Assembly (NCBI GenBank): GCA_035637315.1
Contig: DASPXK010000034.1
Span: 1-13,778 of the forward strand
Direction of reading: 5' to 3'
Length of the DNA: 13,778 nt
Source of the DNA: DASPXK01 sp035637315
GTDB lineage: Bacteria; Chloroflexota; UBA6077; JACCZL01
Below, piece after piece: positions 8,101-13,295 of this stretch. Both the position numbers and the translations under genes were made by a program. Under the pieces are notes generated by a model, which was not told the DNA's origin, did no database searches, and was given only the letters and a program-made list of their open reading frames with translations. Numbering within the stretch: the stretch's first letter is position 1; every line of letters begins with the position of its first letter.

Positions 8101-8461
8101 GACGATTGCGGACGCTGTTGACGACCCGCTCCACATCTACCGAGATGAGGTCCGGATTCGCGGCCGTGTTGAACTGGACCGAGACGGTCGAGACACCCGA
8201 CGACGAGACCGAGGTCAAGCCGTTCGCATCGATGTTCTGGAGACCGGCGATGGCGTCTTCGATCGGCTTGGTGACGTTGCTCTCGACGGTTTCTGGATCG
8301 GCGCCTGGATAGACTGTCGTCACCACGACGGCGGGGAAGTTCACATTCGGGGTGATGGCCACGCCCATGCCCCAGTAGGCGAATACCCCGAAGATGCCGA
8401 CCGCCACGGTGATCGCCGCCACCACCAGCGGGTTGCGGACCGAGAACTCGGTAACCTTCAC
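5105..8461 (-). CDS. RND-superfamily efflux pump (HAE1/AcrB-like), solitary
   Basis: A 1118-residue inner-membrane proton-driven exporter with the duplicated RND architecture: TM1 near 11-31, a first porter domain with YPGAD at 51-55, TM2-TM6 at about 335-490, a TM7 near 535-555, a second large extracytoplasmic loop and TM8-TM12 at about 880-1030. The proton-relay residues are present: the Asp-Asp pair at 401-402 in SVGILVDDSIVVLENI, and Lys942 in LVGLVGKNAILLVDY, equivalent to AcrB Asp407/408 and Lys940. I chose GTG 8461 (GGAGAGGG at 8470-8477, 8 nt upstream) over GTG 8479, which has a poor ribosome site and nearly abuts an operator; the shorter form also matches AcrB spacing better. Odd features are two glycine-rich stretches in the second loop (about 610-624 and 669-677) and a 77-residue Pro/Arg-rich tail after TM12. 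The divergent TetR gene probably controls it. No adaptor or outer-membrane gene is adjacent. Confidence 0.93.
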   Translation of the reverse strand: MKVTEFSVRNPLVVAAITVAVGIFGVFAYWGMGVAITPNVNFPAVVVTTVYPGADPETVESNVTKPIEDAIAGLQNIDANGLTSVSSSGVSTVSVQFNTAANPDLISVDVERVVNSVRNRLPPEVEAPAISKFDINARGVATVVLSGQQPLATLQDFAENVLQKQFNAIPGVGSTNIRSGITREVHVLVDEASLKSRGLSINQVIGALQAQQLEVPAGSITVGGSDLSVYFDALATSTQQLGNVAVLQTPNGAVYLRDVAEVQDTVKKRSAIVRVDGQEGLALVVVKLPDANTISVVDGVKQTIERLQPQLPPGSRLDVVVDGSTYTSRSFNTVQRALIEAVLATGLILFLFLHTWRSTLIVLVSIPTSLLTAFVMMSALGYTLNLMTMLALTLSVGILVDDSIVVLENIYRHLDMGKPPFAAAVEGRGEIGLAAITITFVDVVVYVPIAVMVSGVPAQFLRPFALVIATATLVSLAVSFTLTPLLASRFLRHDAGQGKSLLARFGQAWDRGFIFLERKYESLLRHALPHRWLVIGVGLASFGFGIGLWVLGLIGSDIFPSGDQSEIDISLSMPSATSLETTNAVALQMERVLRGYQEVRGIYSVVGQTGGGLPGADGGGGNSQAQITALLVPPSERTRSSAEIGSELRQIFVSNMPAAKIQIGLPNPFGFGGFGGQPIQVQVQGTDPGTLNTLAAQVEEAVRAVPGAAAVRRSNDNLQAQLRATIDWPRAADLGVTAQNAGAALRAAIDGFRSNGLQFRQPGRTAIDIRVLNASANANAASIQDIATLPVSTANGGIVQLGQFTTIRQVQIPTSIRHVNRLRGVTIGAEPGEGKLVGDVQAAVQRAVSQIPLPAGYAVTYAGQGQQGSTAFGDIFRALEVAVLLMYMLMLMLFGSLVLPLAVLMSLPLAVVGSFGAMALSHAPFTLFSLLGFAVLVGLVGKNAILLVDYTEILQSRGYDRTTALLEAGPTRLRPIVMTTLSVMAALLPIASGLEEGSELLKSAAVVLIGGLLTSTLLTLVFVPAMFTIFDDLQQAVLRRFGPGRASAPLARPSQTRELEADLVPRPHGRNGWERPATAAGAPVRPTAWWSWLPHPLARLANAGRDGRAKTGTPAGRR

Positions 8462-8486
8462 GGAGCTGACCCTCTCCACCGCCCGT

Positions 8487-8502
8487 AATCGGAGTTCCGA
8501 TT
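8487..8502. promoter_or_regulatory. Operator copy 1 for the divergent TetR regulator
   Basis: AATCGGAGTTCCGATT is a 16-bp palindrome with 7-bp perfect arms and a 2-bp centre, 25 bp from the pump start. A second copy lies 34 bp further right (centre to centre). Placement between a pump and a divergent TetR gene makes it a likely TetR binding site. Confidence 0.72.
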
Positions 8503-8512
8503 CCTATTAGGT

Positions 8513-8518
8513 TATAAT
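8513..8518 (+). promoter_or_regulatory. Consensus -10 box TATAAT between the two operators
   Basis: A perfect TATAAT in an AT-rich island (8501-8522) within otherwise GC-rich DNA. It would start tetR transcription near 8525, inside operator copy 2, leaving a leader of about 85 nt. No good -35 is seen at 16-18 nt upstream, where operator copy 1 lies. The reverse strand of the same island offers TATTAT and TAATAG as possible -10 elements for the pump gene, so the two promoters probably overlap. Confidence 0.5.
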
Positions 8519-8520
8519 AG

Positions 8521-8536
8521 AACCGGAGCTCCGATT
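8521..8536. promoter_or_regulatory. Operator copy 2 for the divergent TetR regulator
   Basis: AACCGGAGCTCCGATT contains a perfect 10-bp core palindrome (CGGAGCTCCG) and shares 14 of 16 positions with copy 1. It begins 3 bp after the TATAAT box, so a bound repressor would block initiation of its own gene as well as the pump gene. Confidence 0.72.
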
Positions 8537-8561
8537 CTTCCCAATTTTTTCGCGCTGGTGT

Positions 8562-8612
8562 ATGGTGAAGGGGGACGGGCGCGTTAGCGGCGCGCCTATG
8601 GCAGCTCGATGA
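8562..8612 (+). other. Possible 16-codon leader ORF overlapping the tetR start (ATGA)
   Basis: ATG 8562 opens a 16-residue frame, MVKGDGRVSGAPMAAR, whose TGA at 8610-8612 overlaps the tetR ATG at 8609-8611. The ATGA junction could couple tetR translation to a leader, which would help because the tetR start has no clear ribosome site. The leader itself also lacks a visible ribosome site, so this may be chance. Confidence 0.15.
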
Positions 8613-9211
8613 AGGATCTAGTGGATCGTGACCCGGCTCCGACTGCTCGGCCGCCGACTCGCGCCGACGCGCGCGCCAATCGGGCTCGCATCCTCGAGGC
8701 GGCCTACGAGGTCTTCCGCCAACGCGGGCTCGAGGCCGAGATGCGAGAGATCGGCGAACGAGCCGGCGTGGGGACCGGCACGCTCTACCGGCACTTCCCC
8801 ACCCGCGACGATCTCGTCGCCGCCATCGTCGGCGAGTTCGTCGATCGAATCCGGACCGCGCTCGACGCGGCCAAGCGGGCCACTGACCCGGTCGACGCCG
8901 TGCGGATGCTGTTAGCCGAGGGCTTCAGGATTGCCGACTACTACGGCGATATGGCCCAGCTCTTCCACGGCCAACTGCCGGCGGCCTGTGCTGGCCAGTT
9001 CGAGGGCTTCGACGCGTTCGGCAGCGTCGCCGAGCTCGTCCGGCAGGGCATCGCTGCTGGCGGCTTCCGTCCCGAGCTCGACCCGGAGATTGCGGCCGCG
9101 CGGCTGGTGTCGTCGTTCGCGCCACACTTCTATCGGCGCCTCCGCCTCACCCACACCATGGAGCAGGTCGTCCAGGGGCACGTCGACTTTTTCCTCCGCG
9201 GCGTCGGCTAG
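8609..9211 (+). CDS. TetR/AcrR-family transcriptional regulator
   Basis: A 200-residue dimeric DNA-binding repressor of the usual family length. The N-terminal three-helix DNA-binding domain spans about 20-70: NRARILEAAYEVFRQRG, then the helix-turn-helix MREIGERAGVGTGTLYRHF at 45-63. The remaining two-thirds is an all-helical ligand-binding and dimerization domain with a hydrophobic, Phe- and Leu-rich character, broadly like SbtR-type TetR proteins. It lies divergent from the RND pump with two matching palindromes between them, so it most likely represses both genes until a pump substrate binds. The start is uncertain: ATG 8609 has no clear ribosome site, while in-frame GTG 8621 has GAAGGA 4 nt upstream; either choice leaves the domain intact. 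It converges on the next gene across a 24-nt hairpin-filled gap. Confidence 0.93.
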   Translation: MKDLVDRDPAPTARPPTRADARANRARILEAAYEVFRQRGLEAEMREIGERAGVGTGTLYRHFPTRDDLVAAIVGEFVDRIRTALDAAKRATDPVDAVRMLLAEGFRIADYYGDMAQLFHGQLPAACAGQFEGFDAFGSVAELVRQGIAAGGFRPELDPEIAAARLVSSFAPHFYRRLRLTHTMEQVVQGHVDFFLRGVG

Positions 9212-9216
9212 AGTTT

Positions 9217-9235
9217 GGGCGGGGGGACCCCGCCC
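9217..9235. repeat. Perfect GC hairpin filling the gap between convergent genes
   Basis: GGGCGGGG, loop GGA, CCCCGCCC make an 8-bp perfect stem, occupying nearly all of the 24 bp between the tetR stop codon and the stop codon of the convergent gene. Neither strand has a U-run after it, so it is a poor classical terminator. Its form resembles short dispersed palindromic repeats of GC-rich genomes; only one copy is in this window. Confidence 0.6.
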
Positions 9236-9520
9236 CTACAGCTCAGCCGCCTTGCGGTCCAGCTCCTCACGCGTGACGATCCCCTTCTCGATCAGCAGCG
9301 CCTCGACCGCCATGAGCCAGCGCTGGTAGTAGCCCAGCTCGTACTGCTTCGGGTCGAGGCTCTCGATCGTCCGGCGCATCTCGTCGGTGCGTGTGATCCC
9401 CTTTCGGCCGAGCAGCTGAACGATCGCGTCGGTGCGCTGCTCCCACAGCGACGGGTTGTGCTCCGAGCGATCGATCGGCGTCTCGTCTGGCCATCCACCT
9501 CGGTCGTGCACGGCCGGCAT
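9236..9520 (-). CDS. Small orphan protein resembling nitrile hydratase beta-subunit N-terminal domain
   Basis: A 94-residue soluble protein. It begins VHDRGGWPDETPIDRSEH (residues 4-21) and continues with an all-helical body: SLWEQRTDAIVQLL at 23-36, ELGYYQRWLMAVEALLIEKG at 61-80, and the ending TREELDRKAAEL. This order (HD-x-GG near the start, a W-E-x-R helix, a YY-x-x-W segment, then a leucine-rich helix with 'ITREEL') matches the helical N-terminal domain of nitrile hydratase and thiocyanate hydrolase beta-type subunits. The C-terminal beta-barrel domain and the metal-binding alpha subunit are both missing locally, so catalytic activity on its own is unlikely. ATG 9520 is chosen because AGGAGG lies 6 nt upstream; the open frame extends 20 codons further with no family resemblance. 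It is divergent from the methyltransferase gene. Confidence 0.75.
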   Translation of the reverse strand: MPAVHDRGGWPDETPIDRSEHNPSLWEQRTDAIVQLLGRKGITRTDEMRRTIESLDPKQYELGYYQRWLMAVEALLIEKGIVTREELDRKAAEL

Positions 9521-9526
9521 GCTCCG

Positions 9527-9532
9527 CCTCCT
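9527..9532 (-). promoter_or_regulatory. Consensus Shine-Dalgarno AGGAGG deciding the start at 9520
   Basis: AGGAGG on the minus strand, 6 nt before ATG 9520, rules out the longer upstream start at 9580 for the nitrile-hydratase-beta-like gene. Confidence 0.8.
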
Positions 9533-9588
9533 AGTCCAGGCTTTTGACGTCCACACGTTACCGCTCCGGCCGCGCCACACGCACGCCC

Positions 9589-9597
9589 TGGTACACT
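9589..9597 (+). promoter_or_regulatory. TG-extended -10 element for the methyltransferase-monooxygenase operon
   Basis: TGGTACACT matches the TGn-extended -10 pattern (TACACT has 4 of 6 consensus bases) and would start transcription near 9604, about 20 nt before the methyltransferase ATG. No -35 is evident, as is common with extended -10 promoters. A similar TGGCACAAT precedes the antitoxin gene. Confidence 0.35.
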
Positions 9598-9624
9598 CCC
9601 TTCTCAGCCCGGAGGGCGTGTGTG

Positions 9625-10581
9625 ATGGCCAGGCAGGAGCGCGGCCGCTTCGATCTGTGGCGGGACATCTCCGGCATCGACATGGAGAAGGCCCGCGAGC
9701 TAGCCGCCAGGATCGAGCTGCGCGGACAGGCCGAGGACGAGGTCGCGGCTCGGGCCGCGTATCTAGACCTGCTTCGGATCGGGCCTGGCCAGCGGGTCCT
9801 GGAGATCGGCTGCGGCAGCGGCGTTGTGCTGCGCGACCTCGCTCGACGAGTCGCCCCTGATGGCGTCGCCGTGGGGCTCGACTACTGCCCGGCCCTGCTC
9901 GACCTGGCGCGCGAGCTGGCCGACAAGACCGGCCTGCTCGATCGAATCGAGCTGCGCGAGGGCGACGCCCGCGCGCTTCCCTTCGGCGACGCCGAGTTCG
10001 ACGCCGTGCTCGCCGTCACCGCGCTGGAGCACGTGCCCGACGGCGAACGTGCGATCCCGGAGATGGCCCGTGTCGTCCGTCCTGGTGGTCGCGCGGCCGC
10101 GTTCGAGCGCGACGTCGATTCGCTCATCGTCTCTCACCCCGATCGAATCCTTACCCGCCGAATCGTCGCCGCCTATTCCGACCATGCGTCCGTCGATGGC
10201 TGGCTCGCCAGACGGCTGCCCGGCCTGCTCATGGCGGCCGGCTTGCGAGACGTGCGCGTGCGCGCCTTCACGCCTGTCGAGCGCGGCACCGGGGGGTTCT
10301 ACGGCGGCCTGGCCGAGCGGGCCGCCCAGATCGCCGCGGAGACCGGCGCTATCTCGCAGCGAGAGCGCCGAAGCTGGCTGCGGGCCCTCTACGCCGAAGA
10401 GGAGGCCGGCCGTTTCGTCGGGGGTATGACCCATCTCTTTGTGTGGGGCATCCGAGCGCTGGTCATGTTCGAAGCCGAGCACGCCGAGGCCGTCGCGGCC
10501 GAGCCGGTTGTCCTCGCCGAGGAGCGGGTGGTGACGGCCGTCGGGGTGCCGCTGGAGCAACGCGGTACGAGGCCGATCTGA
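9625..10581 (+). CDS. Class I SAM-dependent methyltransferase
   Basis: A 318-residue cytoplasmic enzyme transferring a methyl group from S-adenosylmethionine to an unidentified, probably small-molecule, acceptor. Motif I VLEIGCGSG lies at 58-66; the acidic ribose-binding Asp86 follows in VGLDYCPALL; motif II-like GDARALPFGDAEFDAV is at 113-128 of the early core; LEHVPD marks the post-II region; and RVVRPGGRAA is at about 149-158. The C-terminal about 130 residues (substrate lid plus a tail after about 285) are longer than in minimal UbiE-like enzymes. ATG 9625 has GGAGG at 9611-9615, 9 nt upstream; the longer frame from 9544 has no such support. The flavin monooxygenase gene starts 30 nt after its stop, so the two are probably co-transcribed and may act on the same molecule, hydroxylation plus methylation (inference). 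Confidence 0.9.
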   Translation: MARQERGRFDLWRDISGIDMEKARELAARIELRGQAEDEVAARAAYLDLLRIGPGQRVLEIGCGSGVVLRDLARRVAPDGVAVGLDYCPALLDLARELADKTGLLDRIELREGDARALPFGDAEFDAVLAVTALEHVPDGERAIPEMARVVRPGGRAAAFERDVDSLIVSHPDRILTRRIVAAYSDHASVDGWLARRLPGLLMAAGLRDVRVRAFTPVERGTGGFYGGLAERAAQIAAETGAISQRERRSWLRALYAEEEAGRFVGGMTHLFVWGIRALVMFEAEHAEAVAAEPVVLAEERVVTAVGVPLEQRGTRPI

Positions 10582-10611
10582 CCGATCCTGCCTGCCTGAA
10601 AGGATCTCCTC

Positions 10612-11868
10612 ATGGCTATCGAGATCACCGCTTCCCAGGAGCCCACCCCGGTCCCAGCAGGACGAAGGGAGGTGCTGGACGTCATCCGCGCGCACTGCTG
10701 TATCGTCGGCGGCGGGCCGGCCGGCACGACCCTGGCGATACTCCTGGCCCGTCAGGGCATCGGCGTGGTGCTGCTCGAGGAGCACCAGGACTTCGAGCGC
10801 GACTTCCGCGGCGACACGATCCATCCGTCGACGATGGAGCTCATGGATGCGCTCGGCCTGGCCGATCGCCTGCTCGAGTTGCCTCACACCAAGATCAGCT
10901 CGCTCACCCTGCTGACGACCGGCCAGCCCGTGACGATGGCCGATCTGAGTCGGCTCAAGACCAGGTTTCCATACATCACCTTCATGCCGCAGGCGCGCTT
11001 CCTGGAGTTCGTCGCGAACGAGGCGAAGCGCTACCCGAGCTTTCAGTTGATCATGGGCGCGGCCGTGCATGAGCTGGTCGAGGAGGACGGCGTCGTTGGC
11101 GGTGTCCGCTATCGCGCGCAAGACGGCTGGCACGAGGTCCGTGCGCCGCTCACAGTCGGGGCGGATGGTCGATTCTCACGTCTGCGTCACCTGGTTGGCT
11201 TCGAGCCGATCAAGACTTCGCCGCCAATGGACGTCCTCTGGTTTCGTCTGCCGCGCCACCCGGACGATCCGCACGGCGCGTACGGGCGGATCGGCAACGG
11301 CCACATGCTGGGAATGCTCGATCGCACCGACGAGTGGCAGATCGCCTACGTGATCCCGAAGGGGACTTATCGCGAGCTCCACGCCGCCGGCTTGGATGCA
11401 TTGAAGCGGTCGATCGCCGAGCTGGTACCCCAATATGCCGACCGGCTGGAGGCGCTGGTCGACTGGAAACAGGTCTCGCTGCTCTCGGTCGAGTCGAGCC
11501 GTCTCCCGCGCTGGTACAAGCCTGGGCTGCTGTTGATCGGCGACGCGGCCCACGTGATGTCGCCGGTCGGCGGGGTAGGCATCAACTACGCGATCCAGGA
11601 CGCCATCGTGGCGGCAAACGCCCTGAGCGGCCCGCTCAAGGCCGGCCGACTCCGCTTGCGCGACCTGGCCGCCGTTCAGCGCCAGCGTGAGTGGCCAACC
11701 CGCGTCATTCAGGCGTTCCAGTCCTTCCTCCAGAAGCGCGTCGTGGCCAGAGCGCTCGACCCGAACCAACAGCTCTCGCCGCCCGCCATCCTCGGCGTCC
11801 CCATCTTGCGCGACCTGCCGGCCCGACTGATCGCTTTCGGCGTCTGGCGAGTCCGCCTGAAAGTCTGA
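10612..11868 (+). CDS. FAD-dependent monooxygenase, group A (p-hydroxybenzoate hydroxylase-like)
   Basis: A 418-residue flavoprotein of the NAD(P)H-dependent aromatic hydroxylase type. All three signatures are visible: the Rossmann dinucleotide fingerprint CCIVGGGPAGTTLAILLARQ at 29-48 ending with an acidic residue (LLEE, 54-57), the DG motif LTVGADGRFSRLR at 180-192, and the GD motif LLLIGDAAHVMSPVGGVGIN at 306-325, which contacts the FAD ribose and isoalloxazine. FRGDTIHPSTMELMDALGL (65-83) is also typical of the family. The first 25 residues before the Rossmann strand are an unusual extra leader without signal-peptide character. The start ATG 10612 has AAAGGA 7 nt upstream. It lies in one operon with the upstream methyltransferase; the substrate is unknown, with a phenol or quinone-like ring the likeliest class. 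Confidence 0.92.
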   Translation: MAIEITASQEPTPVPAGRREVLDVIRAHCCIVGGGPAGTTLAILLARQGIGVVLLEEHQDFERDFRGDTIHPSTMELMDALGLADRLLELPHTKISSLTLLTTGQPVTMADLSRLKTRFPYITFMPQARFLEFVANEAKRYPSFQLIMGAAVHELVEEDGVVGGVRYRAQDGWHEVRAPLTVGADGRFSRLRHLVGFEPIKTSPPMDVLWFRLPRHPDDPHGAYGRIGNGHMLGMLDRTDEWQIAYVIPKGTYRELHAAGLDALKRSIAELVPQYADRLEALVDWKQVSLLSVESSRLPRWYKPGLLLIGDAAHVMSPVGGVGINYAIQDAIVAANALSGPLKAGRLRLRDLAAVQRQREWPTRVIQAFQSFLQKRVVARALDPNQQLSPPAILGVPILRDLPARLIAFGVWRVRLKV

Positions 11869-11908
11869 GCCCCCGAGCCGAAGGGCCTAACGCAGAGCTG
11901 TCGTTGGA

Positions 11909-11921
11909 TGGCACAATTGTG
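11909..11921 (+). promoter_or_regulatory. Toxin-antitoxin promoter with embedded palindromic operator
   Basis: TGGCACAAT (11909-11917) is a TG-extended -10-like element, and CACAATTGTG (11912-11921) is a perfect 10-bp palindrome overlapping it. Ribbon-helix-helix antitoxins usually bind such short palindromes in their own promoter, so autorepression of the module is likely. The start codon of the antitoxin follows 34 nt later. Confidence 0.5.
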
Positions 11922-11955
11922 GGGCTAGGGGAGACTAGACGTAAGGGGCACCGAG

Positions 11956-12213
11956 ATGGCCACCGCCCGCGACCCGCGACGCGCTCGTCTATCAATCTAC
12001 GTCGAGCCAGAGCTGCGACGAAAGATCAAGATGGCTGCGGCCGAGAAGGACCTGACGGTTCGCGATTACGTCGTCACCGTCCTTCAGCGCGCTCTGGCAT
12101 CAGAGGGCCGTGCGGAAACCGCGGCCAACGATGCATGGGCCCGGCTCTCGGTAGGTTCGTTCGCTCGCGACTGGGACTCCGAGGAGGACCGGGTGTATGA
12201 CCTCGAATCGTAA
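11956..12213 (+). CDS. Ribbon-helix-helix (CopG/MetJ-Arc type) antitoxin
   Basis: An 85-residue dimeric DNA-binding antitoxin. The N-terminal ribbon RARLSIYVEPELRRKIKMAA (9-28) followed by helices over KDLTVRDYVVTVLQRALAS (31-49) gives the beta-alpha-alpha fold. The acidic, aromatic C-terminal segment FARDWDSEEDRVYDLES (69-85) is the kind of intrinsically disordered tail that neutralizes MazF toxins by occupying their RNA groove. ATG 11956 has AAGGGG 7 nt upstream. The gene overlaps the toxin gene by 17 nt, which supports translational coupling. A palindrome over the probable promoter suggests that the protein, alone or with its toxin, represses the operon. It is unlike AbrB-fold MazE; this RHH-MazF pairing is known, for example among the mycobacterial MazEF systems. 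Confidence 0.88.
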   Translation: MATARDPRRARLSIYVEPELRRKIKMAAAEKDLTVRDYVVTVLQRALASEGRAETAANDAWARLSVGSFARDWDSEEDRVYDLES

Positions 12214-12559
12214 GGGCGATGTCGTGCTGGTGCCCTTCGATTTCACCGACCGCTCGGGTAGCAAGTGGCGTCCGGCAGTCGTCGTTTCAAGCGATCGGTA
12301 CAACGAGGCGACGCCGGATGTGGTAATCGCGTCCATCACGGGCAATCTAAATGCGATTGCGCACCCGGGTGACCACCGGATTCGAGAGTGGCAGACGGCC
12401 GGGCTTTTGCGGCCCTCACTGGCCCAGACCAAGGTCGCGACGGTCGAGGCCTCGATCGTCGGGCGCAGACTCGGTGTTCTCGCACAGGCTGATCTGGTCG
12501 CGCTCCAGCGCGGCCTCGGGCAGGCTCTTGGTTTGGCTGGATCGCGAACGGCGGGGTAA
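12197..12559 (+). CDS. mazF: MazF/PemK-family endoribonuclease toxin
   Basis: A 120-residue toxin that in this family cleaves RNA at short specific sequences when free of its antitoxin. The N-terminal KGDVVLVPFDFTDRSGSKWR (6-25) followed by PAVVVSSDRYN is the hallmark MazF core; Arg25 of the W-R-P-A turn and the Thr/Ser-rich strand near VVIASITG (42-49) lie where the family active site is formed. Residues TKVATVEASIVGRRLGVL at about 78-95 match the second half of the barrel. It is slightly longer than E. coli MazF (111 residues). The start ATG 12197 has GAGGAGG at 12181-12187, 9 nt upstream, inside the antitoxin gene. It converges on the tungstate permease gene with only 25 nt between the stop codons and no visible terminator. 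Confidence 0.92.
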   Translation: MTSNRKGDVVLVPFDFTDRSGSKWRPAVVVSSDRYNEATPDVVIASITGNLNAIAHPGDHRIREWQTAGLLRPSLAQTKVATVEASIVGRRLGVLAQADLVALQRGLGQALGLAGSRTAG

Positions 12560-12584
12560 GCTTCTCCGACCGACGTCCTCGCCC

Positions 12585-13286
12585 TCATCTCGCTACGGCG
12601 GTCATGGTCCTGAATGCCCCCAGCAGGGCGTTGACCAGAAGCGCCAGCGCGAGCAGGATGAAGCCCAGGGCAAGCGCCAGCGCGAACTCGCCCTTGCCCG
12701 TCTCGAGCGCGATCGCGGTCGTGAAGATCCGGGTCTGGCCCACGATGTTGCCGCCCACCATCAGGCTTGCCCCAACCTCGCTCACCGCGCGACCGAAACC
12801 AGCCGCCACCGCCAACGCCACCTGCGGCCAGGCGGCCCGCAGCAGCTCACCCCCAACCCGCCACTCGCCAGCTCCGTCCACTCGCAGCGACTCCGACAGG
12901 TCGGGGTCCAGCAGGGATAGCGCGGCCAGCGTAATGCCAGCGACGAATGGCACTGCCACGACAAACTGGGCGATTACCATCGCCGACGGCGTGTACAGCA
13001 GCCGCAGCGCGCCGAGCGGACCGCTTCGCCACAGTAGGATCGTCACCACCAGCCCAACCACCACGGGCGGCAGCCCCATCCCGGTGCTCACCACTAGCGC
13101 GATCAGGCGGCGCCCGCGGAACCGTTCGAGATGGAGCATAGCTCCCAGGGGGACCCCGACGAGCGCAGCCAGCAACGTCGCCCCACCCGATACCGCGAGT
13201 GAGAGCCGCGCGATCCGCAGCAGCTCCGCGTCGGCCCGAGCGATCAGGCCGGTCGCGGCCACCAGCCCTTCCCAAAGCAGCTCCAC
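12585..13286 (-). CDS. tupB: Tungstate ABC transporter permease TupB
   Basis: A 233-residue inner-membrane permease of the TupB type (usual length about 225-235). Hydrophobic segments are visible near 30-50, 61-88, 99-128 and 205-225. The coupling loop to the ATPase is in LSESLRVDGAGEWRVG at about 132-147. The strongly diagnostic block EVGASLMVGGNIVGQTR at about 171-187, followed by IFTTAIALETGKGEF, is what separates tungstate permeases from molybdate ModB. The start is GTG 13286 with a GGCGGA-type ribosome site upstream; only 9 nt separate it from the stop of the binding-protein gene, so both are one operon. The third expected gene, the ATPase tupC, does not follow; the convergent toxin gene does. 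Confidence 0.92.
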   Translation of the reverse strand: MELLWEGLVAATGLIARADAELLRIARLSLAVSGGATLLAALVGVPLGAMLHLERFRGRRLIALVVSTGMGLPPVVVGLVVTILLWRSGPLGALRLLYTPSAMVIAQFVVAVPFVAGITLAALSLLDPDLSESLRVDGAGEWRVGGELLRAAWPQVALAVAAGFGRAVSEVGASLMVGGNIVGQTRIFTTAIALETGKGEFALALALGFILLALALLVNALLGAFRTMTAVAR

Positions 13287-13295
13287 CGTCCGCCT

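Noticed and set aside
6983..8488. 501-codon open frame on the + strand opposite the RND gene
   Set aside because: Its product is a run of Arg, Asp, His and Gln with no domain character, as expected for the complement of a GC-rich gene; the opposite strand has clear RND motifs.
8537..8550. T-run at 8545-8550 as a rho-independent terminator
   Set aside because: It comes about 10 nt after the operator palindrome, which has no loop of its own, and lies at the front of the tetR leader, so a promoter-region reading fits better.
9521..9580. 20-codon N-terminal extension of the nitrile-hydratase-beta-like protein
   Set aside because: Consensus AGGAGG before ATG 9520 and the start of family resemblance right after it favour the shorter protein.
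9763..11133. 456-codon minus-strand frame across the methyltransferase and monooxygenase genes
   Set aside because: It spans two genes and their gap on the other strand and its product lacks any motif; both plus-strand genes show full signature motifs.
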